Source: a virus. From it: 64,000 nucleotides of DNA. Below, piece by piece: positions 55,979-64,000 of the stretch. The DNA lies in the IMG/VR virus record IMGVR_UViG_3300046536_000173, positions 1 to 64,000 of that record, one strand, 5' to 3'. Within the stretch, counting starts at the first letter, position 1, and every line of letters starts with the position of its first letter. Below the pieces are notes generated by a model. It was given only the letters and a program-made list of their open reading frames with translations, did no database searches and had not been told where the DNA came from. The position numbers and the translations under genes were made by a program.

Positions 55979-58738
55979 ATGGCCGGTTATTCCGTCACCT
56001 ATACCGTTGTCGATAACGCAACGAAGCAGATCGACGCGATCAACCGTCGCATCGCGCAAACACGCGCGCCGCTCGACCGCCTGTCGCGCCAGATGTCGCG
56101 CTTCATCGACGTGTCGGGGCTGCGCAAGGTCGCAACGGGGTTCGAATGGATCGGCAAAGCCGCGTCGAGCGTGCTGCGCACGTTGACATCGATCATCCCG
56201 GTCATGGGGACCATCGTCGGCGCCGCCTCGATCGCCGGAATGGCCAAACTCGTGTCGAGCTATGCCGATTGGTCGCGCGAGCTTGTGCGCGCCGCCGACA
56301 ACATCGGCACGACGACGCAAAAGCTCCAGCAATTCCAGGATGCGACGCGCCTCGCCGGGGGCAACGCCTCCGACATGACGGAAAGCCTCAAAGGGCTGCA
56401 CGACAAGCTCGCCGACTTCAACATCGGCGGCGCGAACGCCGCCGCCACCGGGCAGTGGGCGAACAAGCTCAAAATCAACCTGAAGGACGCGAACGGGGTC
56501 ATCCGTTCCTCGACCGACCTGTTGCCCGAACTGATCCGCAAGATCAACGAATTACCCGATCCCGCCGATCGCGCCGCCGCCGCGAACGCGCTCCTGGGAT
56601 CGTCTGGCGAAAAGCTGATTCAGACGTTCCGCCAGTCGAGCAAGAGCTTCGACGCATGGGCCGACGACGTTAAACGATACAAAGATTTAACGGATGATCA
56701 GAAAAGCAGCCTCCAGCGCTTCGCCGAAGCGCAGGGCCGCATCGGTGTCGCCTTCGACCGCCTGGGGCAACAGATCGCTCCGGTGATCGCGAAACATCTC
56801 GGGCCGTTGCTGGAGAAGTTCGCGATCTTCGTCGAACAGAACACGCCCGCGATCCTCGCCGCCGTCGATCAACTGTCGGAACGCTTCGCCAAATGGCTCG
56901 CCGACCCGGAGACGGCGAAAGCCTTCACCGCTGGCATCAAAGCCGTCGCCGACTCGCTCGTGTGGGTCAGCAACAACCTCGACACCGTGAAAACCGCCGT
57001 CGAGGTCATCGCCGGATTGTTCGCGGCGAAGTGGGCGATCGGGATCGCGTCGTCGATCGCCACCGTCGCGCAAGCCTTCGGTGTCGTCGGTGTCGGAGGA
57101 GCCGCCGGTCTGGGCATCCTGGGCGCTCTGGGCCTGATCATCTGGTTGTCGATCGAGATCGTCCGACACTGGGATGAAATTAAACAAGCGGGCGTCGATC
57201 TCGCCGACGCGGTGGGCAAGAGCTTCGAGCGCGTCAAGAAAACGATGTCCGACTTCTGGGAAGGCAAGCACGACCCAAGCGAGATGCCGAAGCCGGGGGA
57301 GGTGCCAAGCTATCCGAAGCAACCCGACTTCGTTCCCGGTGGCGCCTGGACACCGAAGCCGAGCGACAACACCGAACCCGGAGGAGCCTGGGCGCGCCCG
57401 CCTGGAGCGATCCAGAAGCAAAGCGCGAGCGGCGGATACCTGCCCGGAGGGGTGACGCCCGCCGCGTATCATCCCGGAGGCCCCGCCGCCGCTGGCATCG
57501 CCGGGGGCAGCGAATTCTGGGACAGCATGGCGCGCGCCGTGACGAAGGGTTTCGAGGATGCTTTCGACCATATCACCGGAACCGGGGGCATGGGCGGAGG
57601 AGGAGCCGGAGGAGGAGGCTACACGCCCGCCGCGTATCGCGTGCCCGTGCAAGCCGGAGCGCCGTCGCCGAACGTGCAACAGGCGATCGTCCGCCCGCCT
57701 GGAGCCGGAGGAGGGGTTGGCGGCGGCAGCGCCGGAGGATCAGGCGGCATCGACGCGCCAGCCGGAACGCCGATCGCGCGAACCGGACTCGCGACCGTTA
57801 CCTCCGCGAGCGGTCGCAAGTTCCAGGTCGATGCGCGCTTCGCGCCGAACTTCCAGGGCTTTATTGACGATTACGAAAAGGCCGGAGGGCAGATCGGACC
57901 CGACAGCGGCACGCTTGGCGAGCGTCCGCACAACGCGAGCGGCCATCCGATCGGTGCCGCGATCGACATCAATCAGATCGGGCGCGGGGTTCGCAGCAAG
58001 CGCGCGATCTCGCTCGACCCGAGGATCGAGGATGCGCTCGCGAAAAAATGGGGGATGGTCTCGGGCAATTCGTGGCGATCGAACGACCAGGGGCATTTTG
58101 GCATCGAAAGCGTCGAAGCCGCGCGCCGCGCGCTGATCGACAAAGGCGTTGCCGTGCCGAACCAAGCCGCTGGCGGCGCGGCGATCCAGACCGGATGGAA
58201 CGCCAACAATCCGATGAACCTCACGCCCGGATCGAACTGGCACGGCGGACGCGCGACCACACCGGGCGGACTGCCGATCCGCACCTATGGATCGATGGAG
58301 GAGGGCGTCGCCGACAGCGTGCGCAAGCTGGTCGAGTATCAGCAAAAGCGACACCTCGCGACGGTGGACATGATGGCGCGCGAGTGGAACAAGACCGCGA
58401 CGCCTGAGTATGTGAACAAGCTCGCCGACGCCCTGCACGTCGGAAAGGATCAGCCGTTCGACATCCGCGATCCCGACAAAGCCGCCGCCTGGGTGCGTGC
58501 CGCGCAGCCGCAGGAAACCGGACCCGGACGGTTGACGGAAGCGCAGATCGCCGCTGGTGTTCGCACCGGCCTCGCCCCGCCCGTGACCGTGCCGCCGCCG
58601 CAACCGCCGAACGGCGCCGTCGATGTTTCGATCACGCATAAAAACGCGCCGCCGAATTCCGCCGTCACCGCGACCGGATCGGGCGCCGTCAACGTCGCGC
58701 CCGTGCGCGTCGAGCATCAGGCGATGGAGTCGATATGA
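55979..58738 (+). CDS. Tail tape measure protein with M15-like peptidase and an additional NNPxNL domain
   Basis: 919 residues. Residues 1-330 parallel unit A; residues about 360-470 differ and include one strong hydrophobic helix (GLGILGALGLIIWLSIEIV). The M15-type domain is kept (ERPHNASGHPIGAAIDINQI near 645-664, DQGHFGIES near 697-705). After it comes a segment missing in unit A: NNPMNLTPGSNWHGG (about 741-755), YGSMEEGVADSVRKLVEYQQ and a C-terminal PFDIRDPDKAAAWVRAAQ, a module known from phage tail and virion murein-associated proteins. The common C-terminal 30 residues (SITHKN...EHQAMESI) then resume. Length difference implies a longer tail or an extra tip domain. Confidence 0.88.
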   Translation: MAGYSVTYTVVDNATKQIDAINRRIAQTRAPLDRLSRQMSRFIDVSGLRKVATGFEWIGKAASSVLRTLTSIIPVMGTIVGAASIAGMAKLVSSYADWSRELVRAADNIGTTTQKLQQFQDATRLAGGNASDMTESLKGLHDKLADFNIGGANAAATGQWANKLKINLKDANGVIRSSTDLLPELIRKINELPDPADRAAAANALLGSSGEKLIQTFRQSSKSFDAWADDVKRYKDLTDDQKSSLQRFAEAQGRIGVAFDRLGQQIAPVIAKHLGPLLEKFAIFVEQNTPAILAAVDQLSERFAKWLADPETAKAFTAGIKAVADSLVWVSNNLDTVKTAVEVIAGLFAAKWAIGIASSIATVAQAFGVVGVGGAAGLGILGALGLIIWLSIEIVRHWDEIKQAGVDLADAVGKSFERVKKTMSDFWEGKHDPSEMPKPGEVPSYPKQPDFVPGGAWTPKPSDNTEPGGAWARPPGAIQKQSASGGYLPGGVTPAAYHPGGPAAAGIAGGSEFWDSMARAVTKGFEDAFDHITGTGGMGGGGAGGGGYTPAAYRVPVQAGAPSPNVQQAIVRPPGAGGGVGGGSAGGSGGIDAPAGTPIARTGLATVTSASGRKFQVDARFAPNFQGFIDDYEKAGGQIGPDSGTLGERPHNASGHPIGAAIDINQIGRGVRSKRAISLDPRIEDALAKKWGMVSGNSWRSNDQGHFGIESVEAARRALIDKGVAVPNQAAGGAAIQTGWNANNPMNLTPGSNWHGGRATTPGGLPIRTYGSMEEGVADSVRKLVEYQQKRHLATVDMMAREWNKTATPEYVNKLADALHVGKDQPFDIRDPDKAAAWVRAAQPQETGPGRLTEAQIAAGVRTGLAPPVTVPPPQPPNGAVDVSITHKNAPPNSAVTATGSGAVNVAPVRVEHQAMESI

Positions 58739-59616
58739 GCGGCATCCTGGGCCAGATCAGCGGAACGATCAGCGGGGTCAATCGCGTCGTCTCGGCGGGC
58801 GGATCGCTGATCAACGATGTCGCCCGCCTGGGGCAGAGCTTCGGCGCCTCGCAATTGTTCGACACGTCGGGCCTGTCCTGGTCGGGCGGAACGTGGGCGC
58901 AGCAATTGCAACCCGGAAGCTGGCGCGGCGTGGGCTTCGTGCTCGACGCCGGAGACACCGCCGCAGGCCGTCGCGTCGCGATCCACGAATACCCCTATCG
59001 CGACGACACCTGGGCCGAGGATTTAGGCAAGCTCCCGCGCCGCTTCACGATCCAGGCGTTCCTGGTCGGCGACGACTGCTATCAACAGCGCGACGCGATG
59101 CTTCGCGCCGTCGAGCAATCCGGCGCCGGAACGCTCGTGCATCCGACGCTTGGCTCGATTCAATGCGTGCTCCTCGAATTCGCATGCGCCGATCGCCGCG
59201 AACGGGGCCGCGTCGTCGAGCTTCAATTCGCCTTCATCCTCGCCGGCGACGTGAAATATCCCTCGACCATCATCGCCACCGCGCAAGCCGTCGCCGGAGC
59301 CGCCGCGAACCTCAACATCGCTTCCGCTTCCGACCTGGGCTCGACGCTTCAACGGATCGGCACCGTCGCGAAAGCCGCCATCAACACCGTGACGCATTAC
59401 ACCTCGATCGCGACCTCGATCGTCGGCGACGCGACGCGGGTGTTCAACAGCGTGCGCGGCCTGACCGGATTTTTCGGACGCTACGCGACCGGAAGCCGCA
59501 ACACGCTGCAAAAGGCGAGCGCGACCATCGGCGGGCTTTTGAGCGCCGCGACGACCGCGCGATCCGCCGTCACGGGTGGCGCCGCCCTGGTCAACCGTCT
59601 CGCGAGCTTTCTGTGA
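58735..59616 (+). CDS. Mu gpN-like baseplate protein (unit B)
   Basis: 293 residues. WRGVGFVLDAGDTAAGRRVA, DTWAEDLGKLPRRFTIQAFL and GTLVHPTLGSIQCVLLEFAC as in unit A; the alanine-rich C-terminal half is the most divergent part. ATGA/GTGA coupling to both neighbours. Confidence 0.88.
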   Translation: MSGILGQISGTISGVNRVVSAGGSLINDVARLGQSFGASQLFDTSGLSWSGGTWAQQLQPGSWRGVGFVLDAGDTAAGRRVAIHEYPYRDDTWAEDLGKLPRRFTIQAFLVGDDCYQQRDAMLRAVEQSGAGTLVHPTLGSIQCVLLEFACADRRERGRVVELQFAFILAGDVKYPSTIIATAQAVAGAAANLNIASASDLGSTLQRIGTVAKAAINTVTHYTSIATSIVGDATRVFNSVRGLTGFFGRYATGSRNTLQKASATIGGLLSAATTARSAVTGGAALVNRLASFL

Positions 59617-60179
59617 GCACGGAGTCCGACGCCTTCGCCGCCGCCGGGGTCGCGCTCGCCGAAGCCCTCGCCGCGTCCGCCGCCGATCCCGCCGACGCGA
59701 TCCGCATGTTGCTGTCGCTCGCCGCCTGGACACCGCCCGCCATCCCCGGCGCGGGTCCGCTCGCCGCCCGCGCCCGCGACGCCGCCGACGCGATCGCGTC
59801 GAACCTCCGATGCAGCGCGTGCGCCGCCCTGGCCACGGCCACGCTCACGTATGGGCCGGTCAGCTATCAGGACGCGATGTCGCTCCGCGTCGCCGTGTGC
59901 GACGCCCTGGACGCCGAAGCGACCCGCGCAGGCGACTCCGGTCGCGATGCCACCTTCCGCGCGTTGACCGATCTGCGAACCGCCGTCGCTATGGACCTCG
60001 CGGTGCGCGGCGCGAACCTCGCGTGGCTGGTCGAGATCGACACGCGCCAATCGATGCCATCGCTCGCCGAAGCCTGGACGCTTTACCAGGACACGCCGCG
60101 CGAGCCGGGGCTTGTCGCGTCCGCCGACCCGCCGCATCCGCTGTTCCTGCCGACCAGCTTCGCGGCGTTGAACAAATGA
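59613..60179 (+). CDS. Conserved protein between gpN- and gpP-like genes (unit B)
   Basis: 188 residues from GTG 59613. Same length as 20239-20805. Conserved blocks: DPADAIRMLLSLA, SNLRCSACAALATA, AVRGANLAWLVEIDTRQSMP and DTPREPGLVASADPPHPLFL; the last is nearly invariant. Unknown function, probably baseplate-linked. Confidence 0.75.
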   Translation: MSTESDAFAAAGVALAEALAASAADPADAIRMLLSLAAWTPPAIPGAGPLAARARDAADAIASNLRCSACAALATATLTYGPVSYQDAMSLRVAVCDALDAEATRAGDSGRDATFRALTDLRTAVAMDLAVRGANLAWLVEIDTRQSMPSLAEAWTLYQDTPREPGLVASADPPHPLFLPTSFAALNK

Positions 60180-61426
60180 GCGCCGCGATCGGCGCCATCG
60201 CGCACGGTGTCACGACGCACGGCCCGCCACCCGGAGCCGCCGACGTGCTGTCGTTGACCGTGGGCAATCAGACCATCACCGGATGGCAGCGCGTCTCCGT
60301 GACCCGCCCGCTCGCCGCGATCCCCGCGAGCTTTTCGATCGAGGTGACGGAGCGCTATCCGAACGCCGCCGACATCGACCTGAAGCCGGGGTTTCCGTGC
60401 ACCGTCAAGATCGGTTCCGATCTCGTGCTGACCGGATACGTTGACCGCTACACGTCCGCGATCAGCGCTTCACAGCACACGATCCGCGTCGAGGGCCGGA
60501 GCATGTCGGAGGATCTGGTCGATTGCTCCGCCGTCGTCAAAAAAACGAGCGCGGGCAACACGCCGACGCAAGGACTCCAGATACGCAACGGCGACGTGCT
60601 CTCGATCGTGCGCGCGCTCGCCGCCCCTTACGGCGTGACCGTCCAGTGCGACGCGCCGGGGCCTTTCAGGGCAATTCCCCAATTCAACATCAACCTGGGC
60701 GAAACCGTGTGGGAGATCATCGACCGGATCACGAGATATTCAAAGCTGATCGCTTACGACATGCCGGATGGCTCGATCATGCTTTCCGAAGTCGGAAAGG
60801 TGTCGATGGCGTCCGGGTTCAGGATCGGAGTCAACGTCGAGACCGCCGACGTGATGTTTTCGACAGATCAGCGTTATTCCGAATATGAAGGCCACCTGAT
60901 CGCGATGATGTCGCTCGGCACCGACGCGGGCGAAAACTTTCCGACTGTTGGCGAGATCGTGCGCGACGATGAAATGGCCGCGCTGCGCCGCCCGGACGGA
61001 AGCCCACGCTTCCGCAAGCTCTACGTCATCAGTGAACAATTCGACATGGGTCGTCCGATCGCGGGCGACCGTGCCGCCTGGGAGAAAAATCGCCGCTGGG
61101 GCCAGAGCTTCAACTTCAGCGTGACGACCGACGCGTGGCGCGACGCATCGGGTAAGCTGTGGTCGCCGAACTATCTCGCCCCGATCGACGCCGAAGCGCT
61201 GAAGCTGAAGCATCGCGACTGGCTGATCGGCACCGTGACCTATCTGCGCGACGAAAGCGGACAGCACGCGCACCTGTCGCTGTGGCCGAAAGAGGCTTTC
61301 ACCGTCGAGCCGACATCGCCGAACGTGCTGGTCACGCAAGACGACGTGAACCGCAACAACGCGACGAAGCCGAACCCGCCCGCGCCACAGCACAAAATGC
61401 TGACCGAGGAGGAGATCAGCCTTTGA
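60176..61426 (+). CDS. Baseplate hub protein, Mu gpP-like (unit B)
   Basis: 416 residues. [20 protein letters not shown] through [30 protein letters not shown] and [20 protein letters not shown]. The tail [11 protein letters not shown] replaces the proline-rich end of unit A. Stop overlaps a TTG start (TTGA). Confidence 0.9.
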   Translation: MSAAIGAIAHGVTTHGPPPGAADVLSLTVGNQTITGWQRVSVTRPLAAIPASFSIEVTERYPNAADIDLKPGFPCTVKIGSDLVLTGYVDRYTSAISASQHTIRVEGRSMSEDLVDCSAVVKKTSAGNTPTQGLQIRNGDVLSIVRALAAPYGVTVQCDAPGPFRAIPQFNINLGETVWEIIDRITRYSKLIAYDMPDGSIMLSEVGKVSMASGFRIGVNVETADVMFSTDQRYSEYEGHLIAMMSLGTDAGENFPTVGEIVRDDEMAALRRPDGSPRFRKLYVISEQFDMGRPIAGDRAAWEKNRRWGQSFNFSVTTDAWRDASGKLWSPNYLAPIDAEALKLKHRDWLIGTVTYLRDESGQHAHLSLWPKEAFTVEPTSPNVLVTQDDVNRNNATKPNPPAPQHKMLTEEEISL

Positions 61427-63270
61427 CCGCGACCGCGCGTCTGTATCGCCGCGTGATGATGTCGGTGATGCCGATGAAAATCACGGCGACCGACGACACC
61501 GGGCCGATCCACCGCGCACAGGTGCGCGGGTTCCCGCTTGAAACAATCGACGCGATGCCGGTGCTCCAGATTTACGGCCTCGCCTCGCATGCCGAACCGG
61601 GATCCGATGCGATGGCGATGTTCGCCTCCGGCGACCGATCGAACGGCGTCATCGTCGCGACGGGCAATCAAAAGCATCGCTTGCGCAACCTGAAGTCGGG
61701 CGAGGTCGCGCTTTACGACAACACCGACAATCAAAGCGTGCTGAAGCTCGCCAACGGCGGCAACATCGAGGTTAGCGCGAGCACGAAGCACACGACGACG
61801 GTCCCGACCGTCGAGGTCAACGCGAAGGAAGGGGTCAAGGTCACGACGCCGCTGGTCGATGTCCAGGGGCGGCAAACGATGTCGCACGATCCCGTCGCGT
61901 CGAACGAAGTCGTCACGAAGTCATATTGCGACGCGAACCGGGGAGGAGGATCAGCGGGACCGCCCGGACCTCCCGGCCCGACCGGACCGCAAGGGCCGCA
62001 GGGACCGGCTGGACCCGCTGGAGCGACCGGACCCGCTGGCGCCGCCTCGACCGTGCCCGGACCCGCTGGACCCGCTGGAGCGAAGGGCGATCCCGGAGCG
62101 ACCGGAGCGCCGGGACCAACCGGAGCGACGGGGCCGCAGGGAGTCGCCGGAACGCCCGGAGCCGCTGGCGCGACCGGAGCGCAAGGCCCGAAGGGCGACA
62201 CGGGATCGCAAGGGACGCAGGGACCGCCTGGGGCGGACTCGACCGTGCCAGGACCAACCGGACCCGCTGGCGCGCAAGGCCCGCAGGGCGTGCCAGGAAC
62301 GCCGGGGGCTACGGGATCGACCGGACCGCAGGGCGTGCCCGGAGCGGACTCGATCGTGCCCGGACCACAAGGCCCGCAGGGTGTCCAGGGCGTGCCCGGA
62401 ACGCCTGGAGCCACCGGAGCGCAGGGACCGATCGGACTGACCGGCGCGCCTGGAGCCGACAGCACCGTGCCCGGACCACAGGGACCGCAAGGCCCGATCG
62501 GACTGACCGGAGCGACGGGACCGAAGGGCGACACCGGGGCCACGGGGACGCAGGGACCGCCTGGAGCCGACAGCACCGTGCCCGGACCAACCGGAGCGAC
62601 GGGGCCGCAGGGTGTCCAGGGCGTCGCCGGAACGCCCGGAGCGACGGGAGCGCAGGGACCGAAGGGCGACACCGGAGCGACCGGAGCCGCCTCGACCGTT
62701 CCCGGCCCGCAGGGGCCGAAGGGTGACACGGGCGCGACGGGGCCAGCCGGAAGCACCGTGGCATCTGGCGTATCGTTCGCGCCCGCTGGGAACGTCGCCG
62801 CGACGAACGTGCAGGGCGCGATCGCCGAGGTGGACGCGGAGAAGGTCGCCAAGAGTGGCGACGTGATGACCGGGAACCTTAAAATCTCCGTGGCCGACAA
62901 CGCCCTTGGGCTACTGGTCAACGGCGCGACCACAGGTGTCCGCTTCGTCGCGGGCCCAGGTGGCATATCAATCGAAGGTGTAGATAATAGCGGGGTCGGT
63001 TCCTATCAGCCGCTCAATTTCTATGGGTCGGTAATTAAATTCAATCAGGCTGTTACGCTGATCGCCGATCCCGCCGCCCCGTTGGAAGCGGCGACGAAAC
63101 AATACGTTGACAACACGATCACCGCCCGGATCGGACACTCGCAATGGGATGGCGTCGGCCTCGCCGAGACGCGCCCCGGAGACGACGCGCCGCCCGACCT
63201 GATCGCCGAGATGCGCGCGACGATCGCCGACCTCGCCGCCCGCGTCGCCGTGCTGGAGGCTCGCGCATGA
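61423..63270 (+). CDS. Mu gp45-like spike fused to a long collagen-like stalk
   Basis: 615 residues from TTG 61423, matched to the ATG of unit A. Residues 1-160 are gp45-like ([41 protein letters not shown]), then [10 protein letters not shown], then about 268 residues of Gly-X-Y (about 177-445) with six VPGP interruptions, a [20 protein letters not shown] element, a small beta domain, [10 protein letters not shown] and a C-terminal coiled coil ([20 protein letters not shown]). Unlike unit A it has no S74 domain. Probably a trimeric fibre carried at the spike position. Confidence 0.85.
   Translation: MTATARLYRRVMMSVMPMKITATDDTGPIHRAQVRGFPLETIDAMPVLQIYGLASHAEPGSDAMAMFASGDRSNGVIVATGNQKHRLRNLKSGEVALYDNTDNQSVLKLANGGNIEVSASTKHTTTVPTVEVNAKEGVKVTTPLVDVQGRQTMSHDPVASNEVVTKSYCDANRGGGSAGPPGPPGPTGPQGPQGPAGPAGATGPAGAASTVPGPAGPAGAKGDPGATGAPGPTGATGPQGVAGTPGAAGATGAQGPKGDTGSQGTQGPPGADSTVPGPTGPAGAQGPQGVPGTPGATGSTGPQGVPGADSIVPGPQGPQGVQGVPGTPGATGAQGPIGLTGAPGADSTVPGPQGPQGPIGLTGATGPKGDTGATGTQGPPGADSTVPGPTGATGPQGVQGVAGTPGATGAQGPKGDTGATGAASTVPGPQGPKGDTGATGPAGSTVASGVSFAPAGNVAATNVQGAIAEVDAEKVAKSGDVMTGNLKISVADNALGLLVNGATTGVRFVAGPGGISIEGVDNSGVGSYQPLNFYGSVIKFNQAVTLIADPAAPLEAATKQYVDNTITARIGHSQWDGVGLAETRPGDDAPPDLIAEMRATIADLAARVAVLEARA
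61951..62757 (+). repeat. Collagen-like Gly-X-Y repeat array with periodic (A/D)S(T/I)VPG interruptions
   Basis: DNA of GGN-rich triplets encoding [15 protein letters not shown] units. An interruption GA(A/D)S(T/I)VPGP recurs six times (about 62041, 62233, 62343, 62455, 62566, 62686), mostly about 111-120 bases apart. The unit A gene has a much shorter array (about 22600-22800) with one such interruption, pointing to expansion by unequal recombination or replication slippage. Confidence 0.85.
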
Positions 63271-63872
63271 CCGGGTGGATCGAGGGCATCGTCGGATTGC
63301 CCGTCCCCGCCGCCGATGTCTCGCCGCCGCCCGTCGCCGACTGTCGTGGCGACATCTTCATCCTGTGGGACAACCGCAACGCGCAAGGCGACTGGAGCCT
63401 CGCCGATGGCGACCTCCAGACCGGGCAAGACCTCGAAACCGCGTGTCTCGTGTCGCTGTTCACGGACAAGCTCGCGACGCCCGACTTCACGCCGACCGAC
63501 GGCACGAGCGATCGACGCGGGTGGTGGGCCGACGTTTACAGTGACACGCCGCTGGGATCGAACCTGTGGCAGCTTGAACGCGCCAAAAAGACCCGCGACA
63601 CGCTGGGCCTCGCGCGCCGCTACGCCGAAGAGTCGCTTCAGTGGCTCGTCGAGGATGGCGTGGCGAAACAGATCGCCGTCAACACGTCCTGGCTGGGCGA
63701 AGCGATCGGCTCGACGCTCCTGGGCATCGGCATCGCGATCCTGAAGCCGGATGGCAGCGTGACCCGCTTCACCTTCGGCTGGGCGTGGCAAAGCCTCGCC
63801 GCGCTGCCCTCGCCCGTGCGCGTGCCGCCGCCGCTGATCGCGCAACCCGTCCCCGTCGCCGTGAGGAGATGA
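63267..63872 (+). CDS. Mu gp46-like baseplate protein (unit B)
   Basis: 201 residues, ATGA overlap with the spike gene. [39 protein letters not shown] and FTFGWAWQS as in unit A; shorter N-terminus ([20 protein letters not shown]). No extra gene separates it from the spike, unlike unit A. Confidence 0.9.
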   Translation: MTGWIEGIVGLPVPAADVSPPPVADCRGDIFILWDNRNAQGDWSLADGDLQTGQDLETACLVSLFTDKLATPDFTPTDGTSDRRGWWADVYSDTPLGSNLWQLERAKKTRDTLGLARRYAEESLQWLVEDGVAKQIAVNTSWLGEAIGSTLLGIGIAILKPDGSVTRFTFGWAWQSLAALPSPVRVPPPLIAQPVPVAVRR

Positions 63873-63876
63873 CCCG

Positions 63877-64000
63877 GTGCCCTTCGCCCGCCCGCCTCTG
63901 ACGACGCTCCGCAATCAGGCGGTGCAGGACATCACGACCTCCGGGGTTCCCGGCCTCGACGGACTGTTGCGCAACGCCGTTTTGCGTGTGCTCGCCTGGG
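63877..64000 (+). CDS. Baseplate protein J / Mu gp47-like, N-terminal fragment (unit B)
   Basis: First 41 residues, from GTG 63877 (unit A uses ATG), ending at the window edge: PPLTTLRNQAVQDITTSGVP and GLDGLLRNAVLRVLAW. Matches the start of 24861-25973. GAGGAG at 63863-63868 is the RBS. Confidence 0.85.
   Translation, partial: MPFARPPLTTLRNQAVQDITTSGVPGLDGLLRNAVLRVLAW

Larger units (their letters stand above)
28313..64000. mobile_element. Prophage unit B (integrase through gp47; continues beyond the right edge)
   Basis: Ordered as a typical integrated temperate phage: integrase at the left end, a leftward early operon, divergent promoters, a rightward replication operon, then packaging, head and tail genes. 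The last visible gene, a gp47-like baseplate protein, is cut at base 64000. By comparison with unit A, about 3.5 kb (rest of gp47, gp48, tail fibre, small membrane gene) should follow. That would make the full element about 39 kb, an inference from collinearity. Confidence 0.85.

Noticed and set aside
61951-62757. Regular short repeats that could suggest a CRISPR or iteron array
   Set aside because: They are in-frame Gly-X-Y codons of the spike gene, without uniform repeat/spacer structure.
1-64000. Mu-type transposable phage
   Set aside because: Although the tail genes are Mu-like, there is no MuA/MuB transposase or target-joining gene in the visible early region; the tyrosine integrase and HK97-type head genes point to a site-specific temperate phage.

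Overview
The window contains only bacteriophage genes; I see no host gene, rRNA, tRNA or CRISPR array. It holds two related temperate phages placed head to tail. Unit A runs from before base 1 to about 28,312 and shows only its late (virion) half. Unit B starts at about 28,316 with its integrase and runs past base 64,000, so its integration, regulation, replication and most of its virion genes are visible. GC content is very high and the coding density suggests an alphaproteobacterial host (possibly Rhizobiales); this host call is an inference from composition and gene style only.

Unit A (1-28,312, all on the plus strand): C-terminus of a ParB-like protein, an Acb2/Tad1-like small protein, a GT-A-type glycosyltransferase, terminase small and large subunits, HK97-type portal, prohead protease and capsid, an Ig-like decoration protein, connector and neck genes, a tailspike cassette, then a Mu-like contractile tail (DUF2635, sheath, tube, chaperone with a -1 frameshift, tape measure, gpN-like, gpP-like, gp45 spike, gp46, gp47, gp48, tail fibre). 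An HK97-type head joined to a Mu-type tail recalls the Shigella phage SfV layout. A site-specific integrase replaces the Mu transposition genes.

Unit B (28,316 to the end): a tyrosine integrase and a long leftward operon of small genes led by Gp157-like and Bet/RecT recombination proteins (28,416-35,427). Next comes a regulatory switch at 35,458-36,523 with two promoters whose -35 boxes lie inside a 17-bp dyad. A repressor-like gene there is broken by an amber codon, and a Cro-like gene looks leaderless. A rightward early operon follows (HNH, VRR-NUC, PD-(D/E)XK and replication-type genes; 36,587-40,666), then an intergenic region with a terminator. An HNH-ParB-Acb2-glycosyltransferase block leads into terminase and a virion module collinear with unit A.

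The two virion modules are clearly homologous in nearly every core gene but differ at discrete slots. Unit A has a tailspike cassette, a free-standing HNH gene and several small ORFs that B lacks. Unit B has an extra domain in its tape measure and a long collagen-like gp45 fusion. The most interesting points are the paired counter-defence-like island upstream of terminase, the gp45-collagen spike-fibre fusions, the conserved slippery site, the operator/leaderless-cro switch with its interrupted repressor, and the lack of a recognisable lysis cassette.
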